A stretch of 15,396 nt of DNA, taken from DATBWZ01 sp036514535 (GTDB taxonomy: Bacteria; JAMCPX01; DATBWZ01). A program made the translations under genes and the position numbers. The stretch is taken from positions 1 to 15,396 of the forward strand of contig DATBWZ010000009.1 in NCBI GenBank assembly GCA_036514535.1, given 5' to 3'. Positions within the stretch are counted from its first letter, which is position 1. Each line of letters opens with the position of its first letter. The notes beneath the pieces were generated by a model. It did no database searches and had not been told where the DNA came from. It saw nothing but the letters and a program-made list of their open reading frames with translations. Shown one piece after another: positions 7,063-13,541 of this stretch.

Positions 7063-8457
7063 TCAATTGCCCCTTCTCATAACCTTGAAAAATCCAGTAA
7101 TGGTTTTGAATGCATAGTAAAGAAGGAATTTTTTATTGGGAAAATCCCGTAAAATAAGGAATAAACGCTTTGGATGCAGATAAAAAATGATTATTGCAAT
7201 CCATTGATATAAAAACAATTTTTTTGATAAGACCTCGCTCAAATTAAAATAACCTGTAAAATAATCATGGTCTCTAAACGGCACAGCAGTCGTTGTATTT
7301 TTTCCGATAAACCTGAATAATTCCGTGCCTTTAAATGGCGTAACAATATAAAACCCTGCCGTATGAAGTCTGGAGCGCAATGCAAACTTAATCGTCCTCT
7401 TTATGCCTTCTTCGGTTTCCGTCGGAAAGCCAAGCATAAAGAAACCCCTCGTAAAAATCCGTAATTTTGTACATATCTTTATGATTTCTTCTACTTTATC
7501 AAGATTAAGATTTTTTTTAACGAGTTTCTGAATTCCCTCTGAAGCTGTCTCTACAGCTATAGACACATAATTTACACCGGCTTTTTTCATTTTTTCAATA
7601 AATGGCCTATCAAGCAAGTCCGAGCGCAAACCGTTTGGAAAAGAGATGTTTACATTTAAGTTTTTTTCAATTATATAATCAAAAATCTTTTCCGCCCGGT
7701 TTTTATCCAAATTAAATATATCATCATAAATTTCAAATTCCCTGATTCCGTAGTTTCGCACAAGACTCTCCATTTCCGCTATAACATTCTGCGGTGTACG
7801 GGAACGGAATGTTTTGCCAAAGATATTATGGCAGTATATACATCTGTATGGACAGCCCCTGGATGTGAAAAGTCCCATATATCGCCGGAACCCTATAGCG
7901 GACATTGAACTTACCCTTGAATACCCTTCAATATCAATGAGATCCCAGGCAGGAAAAGGAATTTCGTCAAGGTTATCGGGATATGGCCGGATCGGATTCA
8001 AAATTATCTCGCCATTCCTTCTGAAAGCAATCCCGGGAATATTTTCAACTTGTTTGTCCAGATGGACGCTAATATCCTCAACAGCCCCCTCTCCCTCTCC
8101 AAGACAGACTAAATCTATATTTTTATCTGAAAGAACCTCCCGAGGGTAAGATGTTGGGTGCGGGCCGCCAGCGATAATAACAACACGCGGGGAAGTTTTC
8201 TTAATCTCCGCCGCAATTCCATGCATTGCATCCGCTTCAATAGTGATCGCACTAAGCCCTATTACATCCGGAGAAAATTCCCGCATTGTAATGTCTAATT
8301 TTGCCCTCTGAGATTCAAATCTCATGTCTAAAACTTTCGCCAGATGTCCCTTTTTTCTCACTACAGAGGCAAGATACATAACACCAAGCGGCGTTGTTAC
8401 TCCATAGTTCATTCTGGTCATATTTCCGCATTTTATGAAAAGAAATTTCGCCATCAC
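7063..8457 (-). CDS. B12-binding-domain radical SAM protein (paralog of its neighbour)
   Basis: A 464-residue protein with a cobalamin-binding-type domain (about 5-130, GGPHPT at 97-102) and a radical SAM barrel. The cluster-binding cysteines are in TSRGCPYRCIYC (Cys202, Cys206, Cys209). DMRFES replaces the DxHxxG motif, so cobalamin, if bound, would not be His-ligated. Barrel motifs (EIYDDIFNLDK, KKAGVNYVSIAVETAS, GFFMLGFPTET) closely parallel the adjacent radical SAM protein, showing an old duplication. The last 60 or so residues are unusually hydrophobic and basic (LYQWIAIIIFYLHPKRLFL onward), suggesting membrane association, and their DNA is visibly A+T-rich. The start is either GTG at 8457 or the next codon, ATG at 8454; neither has a good ribosome binding site. 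A promoter is predicted just upstream. Exact reaction unknown; methylation or rearrangement of a lipid or cell-envelope precursor is one possibility. Confidence 0.85.
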   Translation of the reverse strand: MMAKFLFIKCGNMTRMNYGVTTPLGVMYLASVVRKKGHLAKVLDMRFESQRAKLDITMREFSPDVIGLSAITIEADAMHGIAAEIKKTSPRVVIIAGGPHPTSYPREVLSDKNIDLVCLGEGEGAVEDISVHLDKQVENIPGIAFRRNGEIILNPIRPYPDNLDEIPFPAWDLIDIEGYSRVSSMSAIGFRRYMGLFTSRGCPYRCIYCHNIFGKTFRSRTPQNVIAEMESLVRNYGIREFEIYDDIFNLDKNRAEKIFDYIIEKNLNVNISFPNGLRSDLLDRPFIEKMKKAGVNYVSIAVETASEGIQKLVKKNLNLDKVEEIIKICTKLRIFTRGFFMLGFPTETEEGIKRTIKFALRSRLHTAGFYIVTPFKGTELFRFIGKNTTTAVPFRDHDYFTGYFNLSEVLSKKLFLYQWIAIIIFYLHPKRLFLILRDFPNKKFLLYYAFKTITGFFKVMRRGN

Positions 8458-8498
8458 TTAGTCTGCTTTTTATAAGTTGCGCATTATATCTTATTAGA

Positions 8499-8527
8499 AT
8501 TATATCATTATCCACCAGTTGATACAA
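8499..8527 (-). promoter_or_regulatory. Probable sigma-70 promoter of the radical SAM genes
   Basis: Minus strand: TTGTAT (8527-8522, 3/6 match to the -35), 17-nt spacer, perfect -10 TATAAT (8504-8499). Initiation near 8492 gives a leader of about 35 nt. A second perfect TATAAT lies at 8488-8483 but has no recognisable -35. This promoter points away from the tRNA promoter, making the region divergent. Confidence 0.5.
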
Positions 8528-8563
8528 TGAATTTAAAAACGCATTTAAATCAACAGAATTTTC

Positions 8564-8592
8564 TTGCCATTATTCTAATCTTTGATTAAAAT
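8564..8592 (+). promoter_or_regulatory. Promoter of the tRNA-Lys/tRNA-Glu operon
   Basis: -35 TTGCCA (8564-8569, 5/6), 17-nt spacer, -10 TAAAAT (8587-8592, 5/6). Transcription should start near 8599, only a few bases before the mature 5' end of tRNA-Lys. Confidence 0.7.
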
Positions 8593-8605
8593 GTATTGTT
8601 TATCT

Positions 8606-8678
8606 GGGCCGCTAGCTCAGGTGGTAGAGCACCGGCCTTTTAAGCCGGGCGTCCCGGGTTCGAATCCCGGGCGGCTCA
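8606..8678 (+). tRNA. tRNA-Lys (anticodon TTT)
   Basis: A full 73-nt cloverleaf can be drawn. The acceptor stem GGGCCGC pairs with GCGGCTC (one G-T wobble), the D arm is GCTC/GAGC, the anticodon stem CCGGC/GCCGG has loop CTTTTAA (anticodon TTT), the variable loop is five bases, and the T stem CCGGG/CCCGG has loop TTCGAAT. The discriminator is A. The 3' CCA is not encoded (ATA follows), so a CCA-adding enzyme must complete it. It is the first of two tRNA genes, 25 bp apart. Confidence 0.97.
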
Positions 8679-8703
8679 TAAAATTTTGCCTGTTACAAAT
8701 TTT

Positions 8704-8778
8704 GTCCCCGTCGTCTAGTCCGGCCAAGGACATAGGCCTTTCAAGCCTGTAACACGGGTTCGAATCCCGTCGGGGACG
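8704..8778 (+). tRNA. tRNA-Glu (anticodon TTC)
   Basis: A 75-nt cloverleaf with acceptor stem GTCCCCG/CGGGGAC, anticodon loop CTTTCAA (anticodon TTC, reads GAA/GAG), T stem ACGGG/CCCGT with loop TTCGAAT, and discriminator G. CCA is not encoded; a run of A residues follows. It is surely co-transcribed with the upstream tRNA-Lys. No clear terminator follows. The best candidate is a weak inverted repeat CGTTATC/GGTAACG (8815-8840) without a U tract. Confidence 0.97.
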
Positions 8779-8865
8779 AAAAATTTCTTAATCAACCGCC
8801 CGCCAACGATGATACGTTATCTTAATTTTAAATGGTAACGCAATTACAAGACGATTCATATTTTT

Positions 8866-8894
8866 ATGGCATTTTTGCAATTTTGAACTAAAAT
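8866..8894 (+). promoter_or_regulatory. Possible weak promoter for the M16 peptidase operon
   Basis: ATGGCA (8866-8871, 4/6 to the -35), 17-nt spacer, TAAAAT (8889-8894, 5/6). An overlapping alternative is TTGCAA (8875-8880) with a 15-nt spacer and TAATAT (8896-8901). Both would place the RNA start at or just after the first ATG at 8903, which matters for which start codon is used. The region is A/T-rich, so chance matches are likely. Confidence 0.3.
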
Positions 8895-8902
8895 CTAATA
8901 TT

Positions 8903-11539
8903 ATGAAGATATGGAATTTAAAATATTTAATCATTCTTTTTTTATTATTCACTGCGAAAGGTTATTTACCAAAAGGAGTTGTTATGGCAGACGGAACAAA
9001 AACATTCGTTACCACGCTTGACAACGGGATGCGACTGGTAGTCCAGGAAAATCACAGCGCTCCAGTGGTTGCGCTCCAGGCATGGGTAAAGGTTGGCAGC
9101 GCAGACGAATCGGACAATATCGCCGGCATTTCCCATCTTATTGAACACATGCTTTTCAAGGGAACCGGAAAGAGAAAGGTTGGTGAAATTGCGAGAGAGG
9201 TTGAATCAAGCGGCGGCTACATAAATGCCTTCACAACATACGACTCAACCGTATTTTATCTCACAATAGCAAGCAGGTTTTTTGATACAGGGCTGGACAT
9301 ACTTTCAGATGCGATGCAGCATTCATCATTTGACCCTGCGGAGATTGAGAAAGAAAAAGAGGTTGTTGTGGAGGAAATAAAAAGGAGCCTTGACATTCCT
9401 GAAACAAGGGTTATGAACGCACTCTTTGACAAAGCATACGCAGTCCATCCCTACCGCAGGCCTATCATCGGATTTTCCGAAAGCGTTAAAAATGCATCGC
9501 GAAAAACAGTTCTTGACTACTACCACAAATGGTACGCCCCTGACAATATCACATTTGTAATTGCCGGCGATATTGATACGCAGATGACAGTTGCAAAGAC
9601 AAAGAATGCTTTTAAGGAATTCAAAACATACGGGCTTAAGAGAATTAAAAGGCCCGAAGAACCCCGGCAGGAAAAATTGCGGGAAATAATAATAAAAGAA
9701 GATGTTGCGGAGACCCAACTAAATATGGGGTTTCACATTCCGGGAATTGAGAACGAAGATTCTTATGCACTGGATATCCTATCATCAATAGTCGGAGAAG
9801 GAGAATCCTCCAGGCTTTATAATGAGATTAAACGGGAAAAAGAATTAGTAAATTCAATTTACTCCTACACTTACACACCAAAGGACCCGGGGATTTTCAT
9901 TATCGGCGCATCGCTTACCGAAAAAAATCTATCAAAAGCAGTAAAAGCAATATGGGAGGAAATCATCAAAATACGGCAGCATCCTCCTGCCGAAGAAGAA
10001 CTGGAAAGAGCGAAACTTAAGATTGAATCCGACCTAATCTACCATCGCGAAACCATACAGGGTCAGGCGCGGCAGCTGGGTTATTTTGAATCAGTAATAG
10101 GAGATATTAATTACGAGAAAAAATACCTTGAAGGAATCCGCGCGGTAACAGGGATAATGGTTAATGAGGTGGCCGAAAAATATCTCAGGAACAGCAATCT
10201 GGCTGTCGCGGCTCTTGGCCCAAAGAGCGCATCCTTTACAGAAGAAGCAATCCGGTCCGCATTGAAAGAACCCGAAGCGGAAAAGAGCAGAACAGAAAGA
10301 ACCGGAGAAAAGACAATCCGCGAGGTTATCAAAAACGGAGCGACTCTGATTGTTAAGGAAAATCCGGGCTCCGACATTGTTGCCATTCAGGCAGTATTCA
10401 TCGGCGGACTCAGATTTGAGAAACCTGAAAAGAACGGCGCAAGCAACATTCTCGGCCGAGCATGGACAAAGGGAACAAAAAAAATGAATGCAGAAGATAT
10501 TGCAAAGCGGGTTGAATCCATTGGAGGAGAAATATCAGGCTTCACCGGGAAAAACACCATTGGACTCAGCTCTCAGTTTATAAAAAGATTCACCGCTGAA
10601 GGCCTTGATCTGTTCACCGACATTCTGATCAATCCAGCATTCAATGAATCAGAAATAGCAAAAATAAAGCGGGAAACGCTGGAAGAGATAAAGAACCAGG
10701 ATGATGAACTTGCAAAGGTGGCATTTAAAATGTTCTTCCGGGATCTCTATGGGAACCACCCTTACGGCAGGGACATCCTCGGCGAATTGGAGACCGTTAA
10801 AAAAATTACAAGAAAAGATATCCTTGATTACTACAAGCAGGTCGCAGTCTCTGAAAACCTTGTTCTGGTTGCTGTTGGCAATTTTGAAGCGGATAAGATG
10901 CTTGAGCTGCTAAAAAGGGAAATCTCGGGATTGCCGGATAAGAAACTCAAGCAGCCTAAAATAAAGGATATAATCCCGCCGGAAAAGGTTAAAAAATCAG
11001 TAAAAACAATAAAGGGAAAAAAGCAGACCCACATAATGCTCGGATTCCTCGGCGCAACCTTAGCCGACGAAGACAGATACCCGCTTGAAGTGCTTGAAGC
11101 GATTCTCTCGGGACAGGGCGGCAAGCTGTTTGTCAATCTGAGGGACAGGGAGAGCCTTGCCTATGATGTGCGCGCCTTAAGCACAGAGGGCATTGAGAAG
11201 GGTTACTTTGCCTTTTACATCGCATCAAGCGCGGAAAAGGAAGAACGCGCAATCAACGGGCTGATTAATGAAATAGAAAAAGTTCTCAGAGACGGTGTAA
11301 CTGACGAAGAAGTGGACAGGGCAAAAAAATACATTATCGGAAACTTTGAGATAGGACTCCAGACAAGTTCTTCCCAGTCAACAAATATTGCATTCAATGA
11401 AATTTATAAACTCGGATACGATTTTTACAAAAAATATCCGGAAAAGATAAACAGCATTTCCAGATCTGACATCATCCGGGTTGCGCGAAAATATCTTGAT
11501 ATGAATAAATATACGATTGCAATTGTCAAACCGGATTGA
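8903..11539 (+). CDS. Double-length M16 (pitrilysin/insulinase) family zinc peptidase
   Basis: An 878-residue protein containing two M16 units in one chain. The N-terminal half has the inverted zinc motif HLIEH (78-82) in GISHLIEHMLFKGT, the distal Glu at 157/158 (VVVEEIK), and the partner domain motif SSRLYNEIKREKEL (302-315). The C-terminal half (about 470-878) has the same fold but SNILGRAW (514-521) replaces the zinc site, so it is catalytically dead. It keeps the LRDRESLAYDV segment (746-756) whose Arg and Tyr normally contact substrate. Many bacteria encode these as two separate genes. Start: ATG at 8903 gives a signal peptide (MKIWNLK, hydrophobic 8-18, possible cleavage VMA|DG after residue 29) but has no ribosome binding site. 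ATG at 8984 (residue 28) has AAGGAG five bases upstream and would give a cytosolic form. It is the first gene of a run overlapping the phosphorylase gene; likely a periplasmic peptidase. Confidence 0.9.
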   Translation: MKIWNLKYLIILFLLFTAKGYLPKGVVMADGTKTFVTTLDNGMRLVVQENHSAPVVALQAWVKVGSADESDNIAGISHLIEHMLFKGTGKRKVGEIAREVESSGGYINAFTTYDSTVFYLTIASRFFDTGLDILSDAMQHSSFDPAEIEKEKEVVVEEIKRSLDIPETRVMNALFDKAYAVHPYRRPIIGFSESVKNASRKTVLDYYHKWYAPDNITFVIAGDIDTQMTVAKTKNAFKEFKTYGLKRIKRPEEPRQEKLREIIIKEDVAETQLNMGFHIPGIENEDSYALDILSSIVGEGESSRLYNEIKREKELVNSIYSYTYTPKDPGIFIIGASLTEKNLSKAVKAIWEEIIKIRQHPPAEEELERAKLKIESDLIYHRETIQGQARQLGYFESVIGDINYEKKYLEGIRAVTGIMVNEVAEKYLRNSNLAVAALGPKSASFTEEAIRSALKEPEAEKSRTERTGEKTIREVIKNGATLIVKENPGSDIVAIQAVFIGGLRFEKPEKNGASNILGRAWTKGTKKMNAEDIAKRVESIGGEISGFTGKNTIGLSSQFIKRFTAEGLDLFTDILINPAFNESEIAKIKRETLEEIKNQDDELAKVAFKMFFRDLYGNHPYGRDILGELETVKKITRKDILDYYKQVAVSENLVLVAVGNFEADKMLELLKREISGLPDKKLKQPKIKDIIPPEKVKKSVKTIKGKKQTHIMLGFLGATLADEDRYPLEVLEAILSGQGGKLFVNLRDRESLAYDVRALSTEGIEKGYFAFYIASSAEKEERAINGLINEIEKVLRDGVTDEEVDRAKKYIIGNFEIGLQTSSSQSTNIAFNEIYKLGYDFYKKYPEKINSISRSDIIRVARKYLDMNKYTIAIVKPD
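8973..8978 (+). promoter_or_regulatory. Internal ribosome binding site at Met28 of the M16 peptidase
   Basis: AAGGAG, five bases before the in-frame ATG at 8984. It is stronger than anything before the first ATG (8903), so it either marks the real start or allows a second, signal-less product. Confidence 0.55.
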
Positions 11540-11544
11540 CATTA

Positions 11545-12429
11545 ATGGGGATAAGAAAAAATCATAAAATATCCGCTCTTATCATAGGCGGGAGCAAGGC
11601 ATACGAGCTAAAAAAAACCGCCTGGGGCAGGGAGATTGACTCGCTCAAAATAAAAACACCCTACGGTTGCTCAAACCCTGTGCGTATTTATGAAAAAAGC
11701 GGCGTACTATTCGGATTTATATCCAGGCACGGGGAACAGGGCTACTCAAAAATCGCCGGCGCGGTGAATTATCCGGCAAATATTTATGCAGCAAAAACCC
11801 TTGGCGTAAACACAATCCTATCCTGGAGCGGACCCGGTGCAATTTCAAACAGATTAAAACCGGGAATGTTTTTCATCCCCGACGATCTTATGGATTTAAC
11901 AAAAAAACGCATCTATACCTTCTTTGAAAAAAAAGGTCTTGGATTTATAAGACAGAATCCGGTGTTTTGTCCGGAAATATCGGCAGCAATAAAATCCGTA
12001 CTCTCAGAAGCCAGGCACAAATACAGGGCCGGGGGGGTCTATGTATGCACAGAAGGGCCCAGACTGGAGACCCCTGCTGAGATACGGGCATTCAGAATGC
12101 TCGGCGGAGACGCAGTAGGAATGACAGTAGTGCCGGAGGTGTTCCTTGCAAAGGAGCTGGAGATCTGCTATGCTGTAATTTGTTATATCTCAAATTATGC
12201 GGAAGGCGTAAAACCATTGCAATACAAAAAAGGGGAATTATTTGAGGGCACGCTCCCGGCAAGACTGCAAAACAAAGTGAAGCACTCCATAGAAATCCTG
12301 CCTGAAATAATGCTAAAGGTGCTCCGCATCTCAGCAGACAGAAAAAAGGAATGCAACTGCAGCCATGCCATGCTGAGATACAAAAGGGAAGGAAGGATCT
12401 CTGGCAGATGGAGGGATTGGCTGAAATGA
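11545..12429 (+). CDS. MTAP/PNP-family nucleoside phosphorylase, probably 6-oxopurine or methylthioinosine type
   Basis: A 294-residue member of the PNP/MTAP phosphorylase family, which splits purine (deoxy/methylthio)nucleosides with phosphate in purine or methionine salvage. Seen: N-terminal phosphate loop IGGSKAYEL (14-22), SRHG (60-63), CTEGPRLETPAEIR (168-181), GGDAVGMTVVPE (187-198) and CYISNYAEG (213-221). In true methylthioadenosine phosphorylases the last motif carries Asp residues that bind the 6-amino group (TDYD). Here Asn217 takes that place, as in 6-oxopurine nucleoside phosphorylases and methylthioinosine phosphorylase. The C-terminus has a CNC motif like the CxC seen in several prokaryotic family members. 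The phosphate loop has Lys where Gly is usual (GGSK). The ATG at 11545 is 5 bp after the M16 stop; an in-frame TTG at 11536 overlaps that stop and is possible (297 residues). The 3' end overlaps the next gene by 4 bp (ATGA). Confidence 0.88.
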   Translation: MGIRKNHKISALIIGGSKAYELKKTAWGREIDSLKIKTPYGCSNPVRIYEKSGVLFGFISRHGEQGYSKIAGAVNYPANIYAAKTLGVNTILSWSGPGAISNRLKPGMFFIPDDLMDLTKKRIYTFFEKKGLGFIRQNPVFCPEISAAIKSVLSEARHKYRAGGVYVCTEGPRLETPAEIRAFRMLGGDAVGMTVVPEVFLAKELEICYAVICYISNYAEGVKPLQYKKGELFEGTLPARLQNKVKHSIEILPEIMLKVLRISADRKKECNCSHAMLRYKREGRISGRWRDWLK

Positions 12430-12707
12430 GACTCAGAAAGGAAGAAGTCGGCCTGCTCTGCAAGAACATAGTTGAAAAGTTTATATCCGGAGGGGTTATT
12501 GAACTTAAAACAGAAAGAGAAAAGGTATTTAAAAAAATGGAAGAAATATTCATTGATGAACTTATGGTGGAAGACAGGCTTGACGAAGAAGTGTCAAAAA
12601 TTCTTGAGAGCCATAAAAAAGAGGTTCAGAGCGGGAAGATTGACTACCAGAAAATGTTTAACATGATCAAACGGCAAATAGAGAGAGAGCGGGGGTTAAT
12701 TCTGTAA
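12426..12707 (+). CDS. DUF507 family protein (first of two)
   Basis: A 93-residue, highly charged, mostly helical protein of family DUF507, function unknown. The sequence MRLRKEEVGLLCKNIVEKFI followed by a Glu/Asp/Lys-rich helix (IDELMVEDRLDEEVSKILES) is characteristic; there is no signal peptide, membrane segment or Cys cluster. The start is the ATG at 12426, overlapping the phosphorylase stop (ATGA), with GGAGGG about ten bases upstream. A longer in-frame start at 12351 would overlap the phosphorylase by about 80 bp and adds residues not found in the family. It is followed after 3 bp by a second DUF507 gene, so the two proteins are probably made together and may form a heteromer (inference). 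Confidence 0.82.
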   Translation: MRLRKEEVGLLCKNIVEKFISGGVIELKTEREKVFKKMEEIFIDELMVEDRLDEEVSKILESHKKEVQSGKIDYQKMFNMIKRQIERERGLIL

Positions 12708-12710
12708 CCC
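12693..12710 (+). promoter_or_regulatory. Small hairpin spanning the junction of the two DUF507 genes
   Basis: GGGTTA (12693-12698), 6-base loop ATTCTG, TAACCC (12705-12710): a perfect 6-bp stem that contains the first gene's stop codon (TAA at 12705-12707) and ends exactly at the next gene's ATG (12711). No U tract follows, so it is not a terminator. It could hold back or reposition ribosomes for the second gene. Chance occurrence is possible. Confidence 0.4.
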
Positions 12711-12983
12711 ATGAGACTTACAGAACAAAAAATAAATCATATCTCCGTTCTTTTAGTAAAAGGATTAAAGAAAGAAGGGCTCGCTGATTTTACTGATGAA
12801 ACGCAGGCACTCAGGATAATCAGGGAGACCACAATGCAGTACCTCCGGTGGGATGAAATCCTTGAAACGGAAGCAAGGGAAAAAATTAAAAAACAAAAAA
12901 AGTCCATACCGGAAGGCTCGGATGAATGGCGTATCCTTTACAAAAAATATTATGATGAAGCAAAGGCAAAACGGAAGTGGTAA
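12711..12983 (+). CDS. DUF507 family protein (second of two)
   Basis: A 90-residue charged helical protein related to its upstream neighbour. It also begins MRL and has the same plan: N-terminal helix ending in a long Lys/Glu-rich helix (ILETEAREKIKKQKKSI), with an added aromatic C-terminal part (EWRILYKKYYDEAKAKRKW). DUF507 has no assigned function. Its start lies 3 bp after the previous stop with no Shine-Dalgarno at normal distance; purine-rich GAGAGAGAGCGGGGG lies about 15 bases upstream, behind a 6-bp hairpin. This suggests translation coupled to the first DUF507 gene. The perfect promoter of the ferritin gene begins 6 bp after its stop. Confidence 0.8.
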   Translation: MRLTEQKINHISVLLVKGLKKEGLADFTDETQALRIIRETTMQYLRWDEILETEAREKIKKQKKSIPEGSDEWRILYKKYYDEAKAKRKW

Positions 12984-12988
12984 ATAAA

Positions 12989-13017
12989 TTGACAGGACTC
13001 ACATGCGATACTATAAT
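12989..13017 (+). promoter_or_regulatory. Consensus sigma-70 promoter of the ferritin-aldehyde dehydrogenase genes
   Basis: A perfect -35 TTGACA (12989-12994), 17-nt spacer and perfect -10 TATAAT (13012-13017). Initiation is expected near 13024, giving a roughly 29-nt leader that includes AGGAGG (13041-13046) six bases before the ferritin ATG. A second TATAAT lies at 13025-13030 without a -35. I see no convincing Fur or PerR operator in the leader. Confidence 0.85.
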
Positions 13018-13052
13018 CAGGATATATAATTAATCCATAAAGGAGGATAAAC

Positions 13053-13529
13053 ATGGGAGAACGGGGAATAAAGATTGTAGAACTTGATGTAAGACAGCTA
13101 ATTAATGAACTGAACAAGGCATACGCGGATGAATGGCTTGCTTATTATTTGTACTGGTATCTCGCAAAAATTGTGACAGGACCGGGATATGAAGACATGA
13201 GCGAATTCCTGAAAAAAATCGCGAAGGATGAGGAAGAGCATGCAGGCGAACTTGCCGACAGAATCATTGAACTCGGCGGGTTACCCATTGGAAATCCAAT
13301 GGACCTTGAAAAAAATGCAAATGACAAATATCCAAAACTGCCAACCAGCACAGATGATTACGACACTATAATTAATATCGTTACAAAAGCGGAGGCAGGC
13401 GCTATTGAGGTATATAACAAGATTGCTGCAAAGACAATGGGCAAAGACCACGTAACCTATCAGCTTGTATGCCACATACTTGGAGAAGAGGTTCAGCACG
13501 AAGAAATGTTTGAAGACCTGAAAAAATAA
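13053..13529 (+). CDS. Ferritin-like diiron protein (bacterioferritin/Dps-like)
   Basis: A 158-residue four-helix-bundle protein expected to oxidise and store iron or protect against peroxide in the cytosol. Diiron ligands can be placed in order: Glu27 (ADEWLAYY), Glu60 and His63 (KDEEEHA), Glu114 (KAEAGAIE) and Glu146-His149 (GEEVQHEE), giving the two ExxH motifs of the family. It looks closest to Dps-like/bacterioferritin-type proteins (DPSL). There is one Cys (140), so the paired-thiol motif of some DPSL members is not complete. The start is well set by AGGAGG six bases before the ATG, and the promoter is a perfect consensus, so strong constitutive expression is expected. The aldehyde dehydrogenase gene follows 12 bp later, implying co-transcription. 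Whether it binds haem or DNA cannot be told. Confidence 0.87.
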   Translation: MGERGIKIVELDVRQLINELNKAYADEWLAYYLYWYLAKIVTGPGYEDMSEFLKKIAKDEEEHAGELADRIIELGGLPIGNPMDLEKNANDKYPKLPTSTDDYDTIINIVTKAEAGAIEVYNKIAAKTMGKDHVTYQLVCHILGEEVQHEEMFEDLKK

Positions 13530-13541
13530 TAAAGCACCTCT

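Noticed and set aside
8815..8840. Inverted repeat CGTTATC/GGTAACG after tRNA-Glu as a terminator
   Set aside because: One mismatch, a 12-base A/T loop and no U tract directly after it; too weak to call.
12984..13052. Fur or PerR box in the ferritin leader
   Set aside because: A/T-rich TATAAT/ATTAAT pieces are present, but no 7-1-7 inverted repeat could be found.
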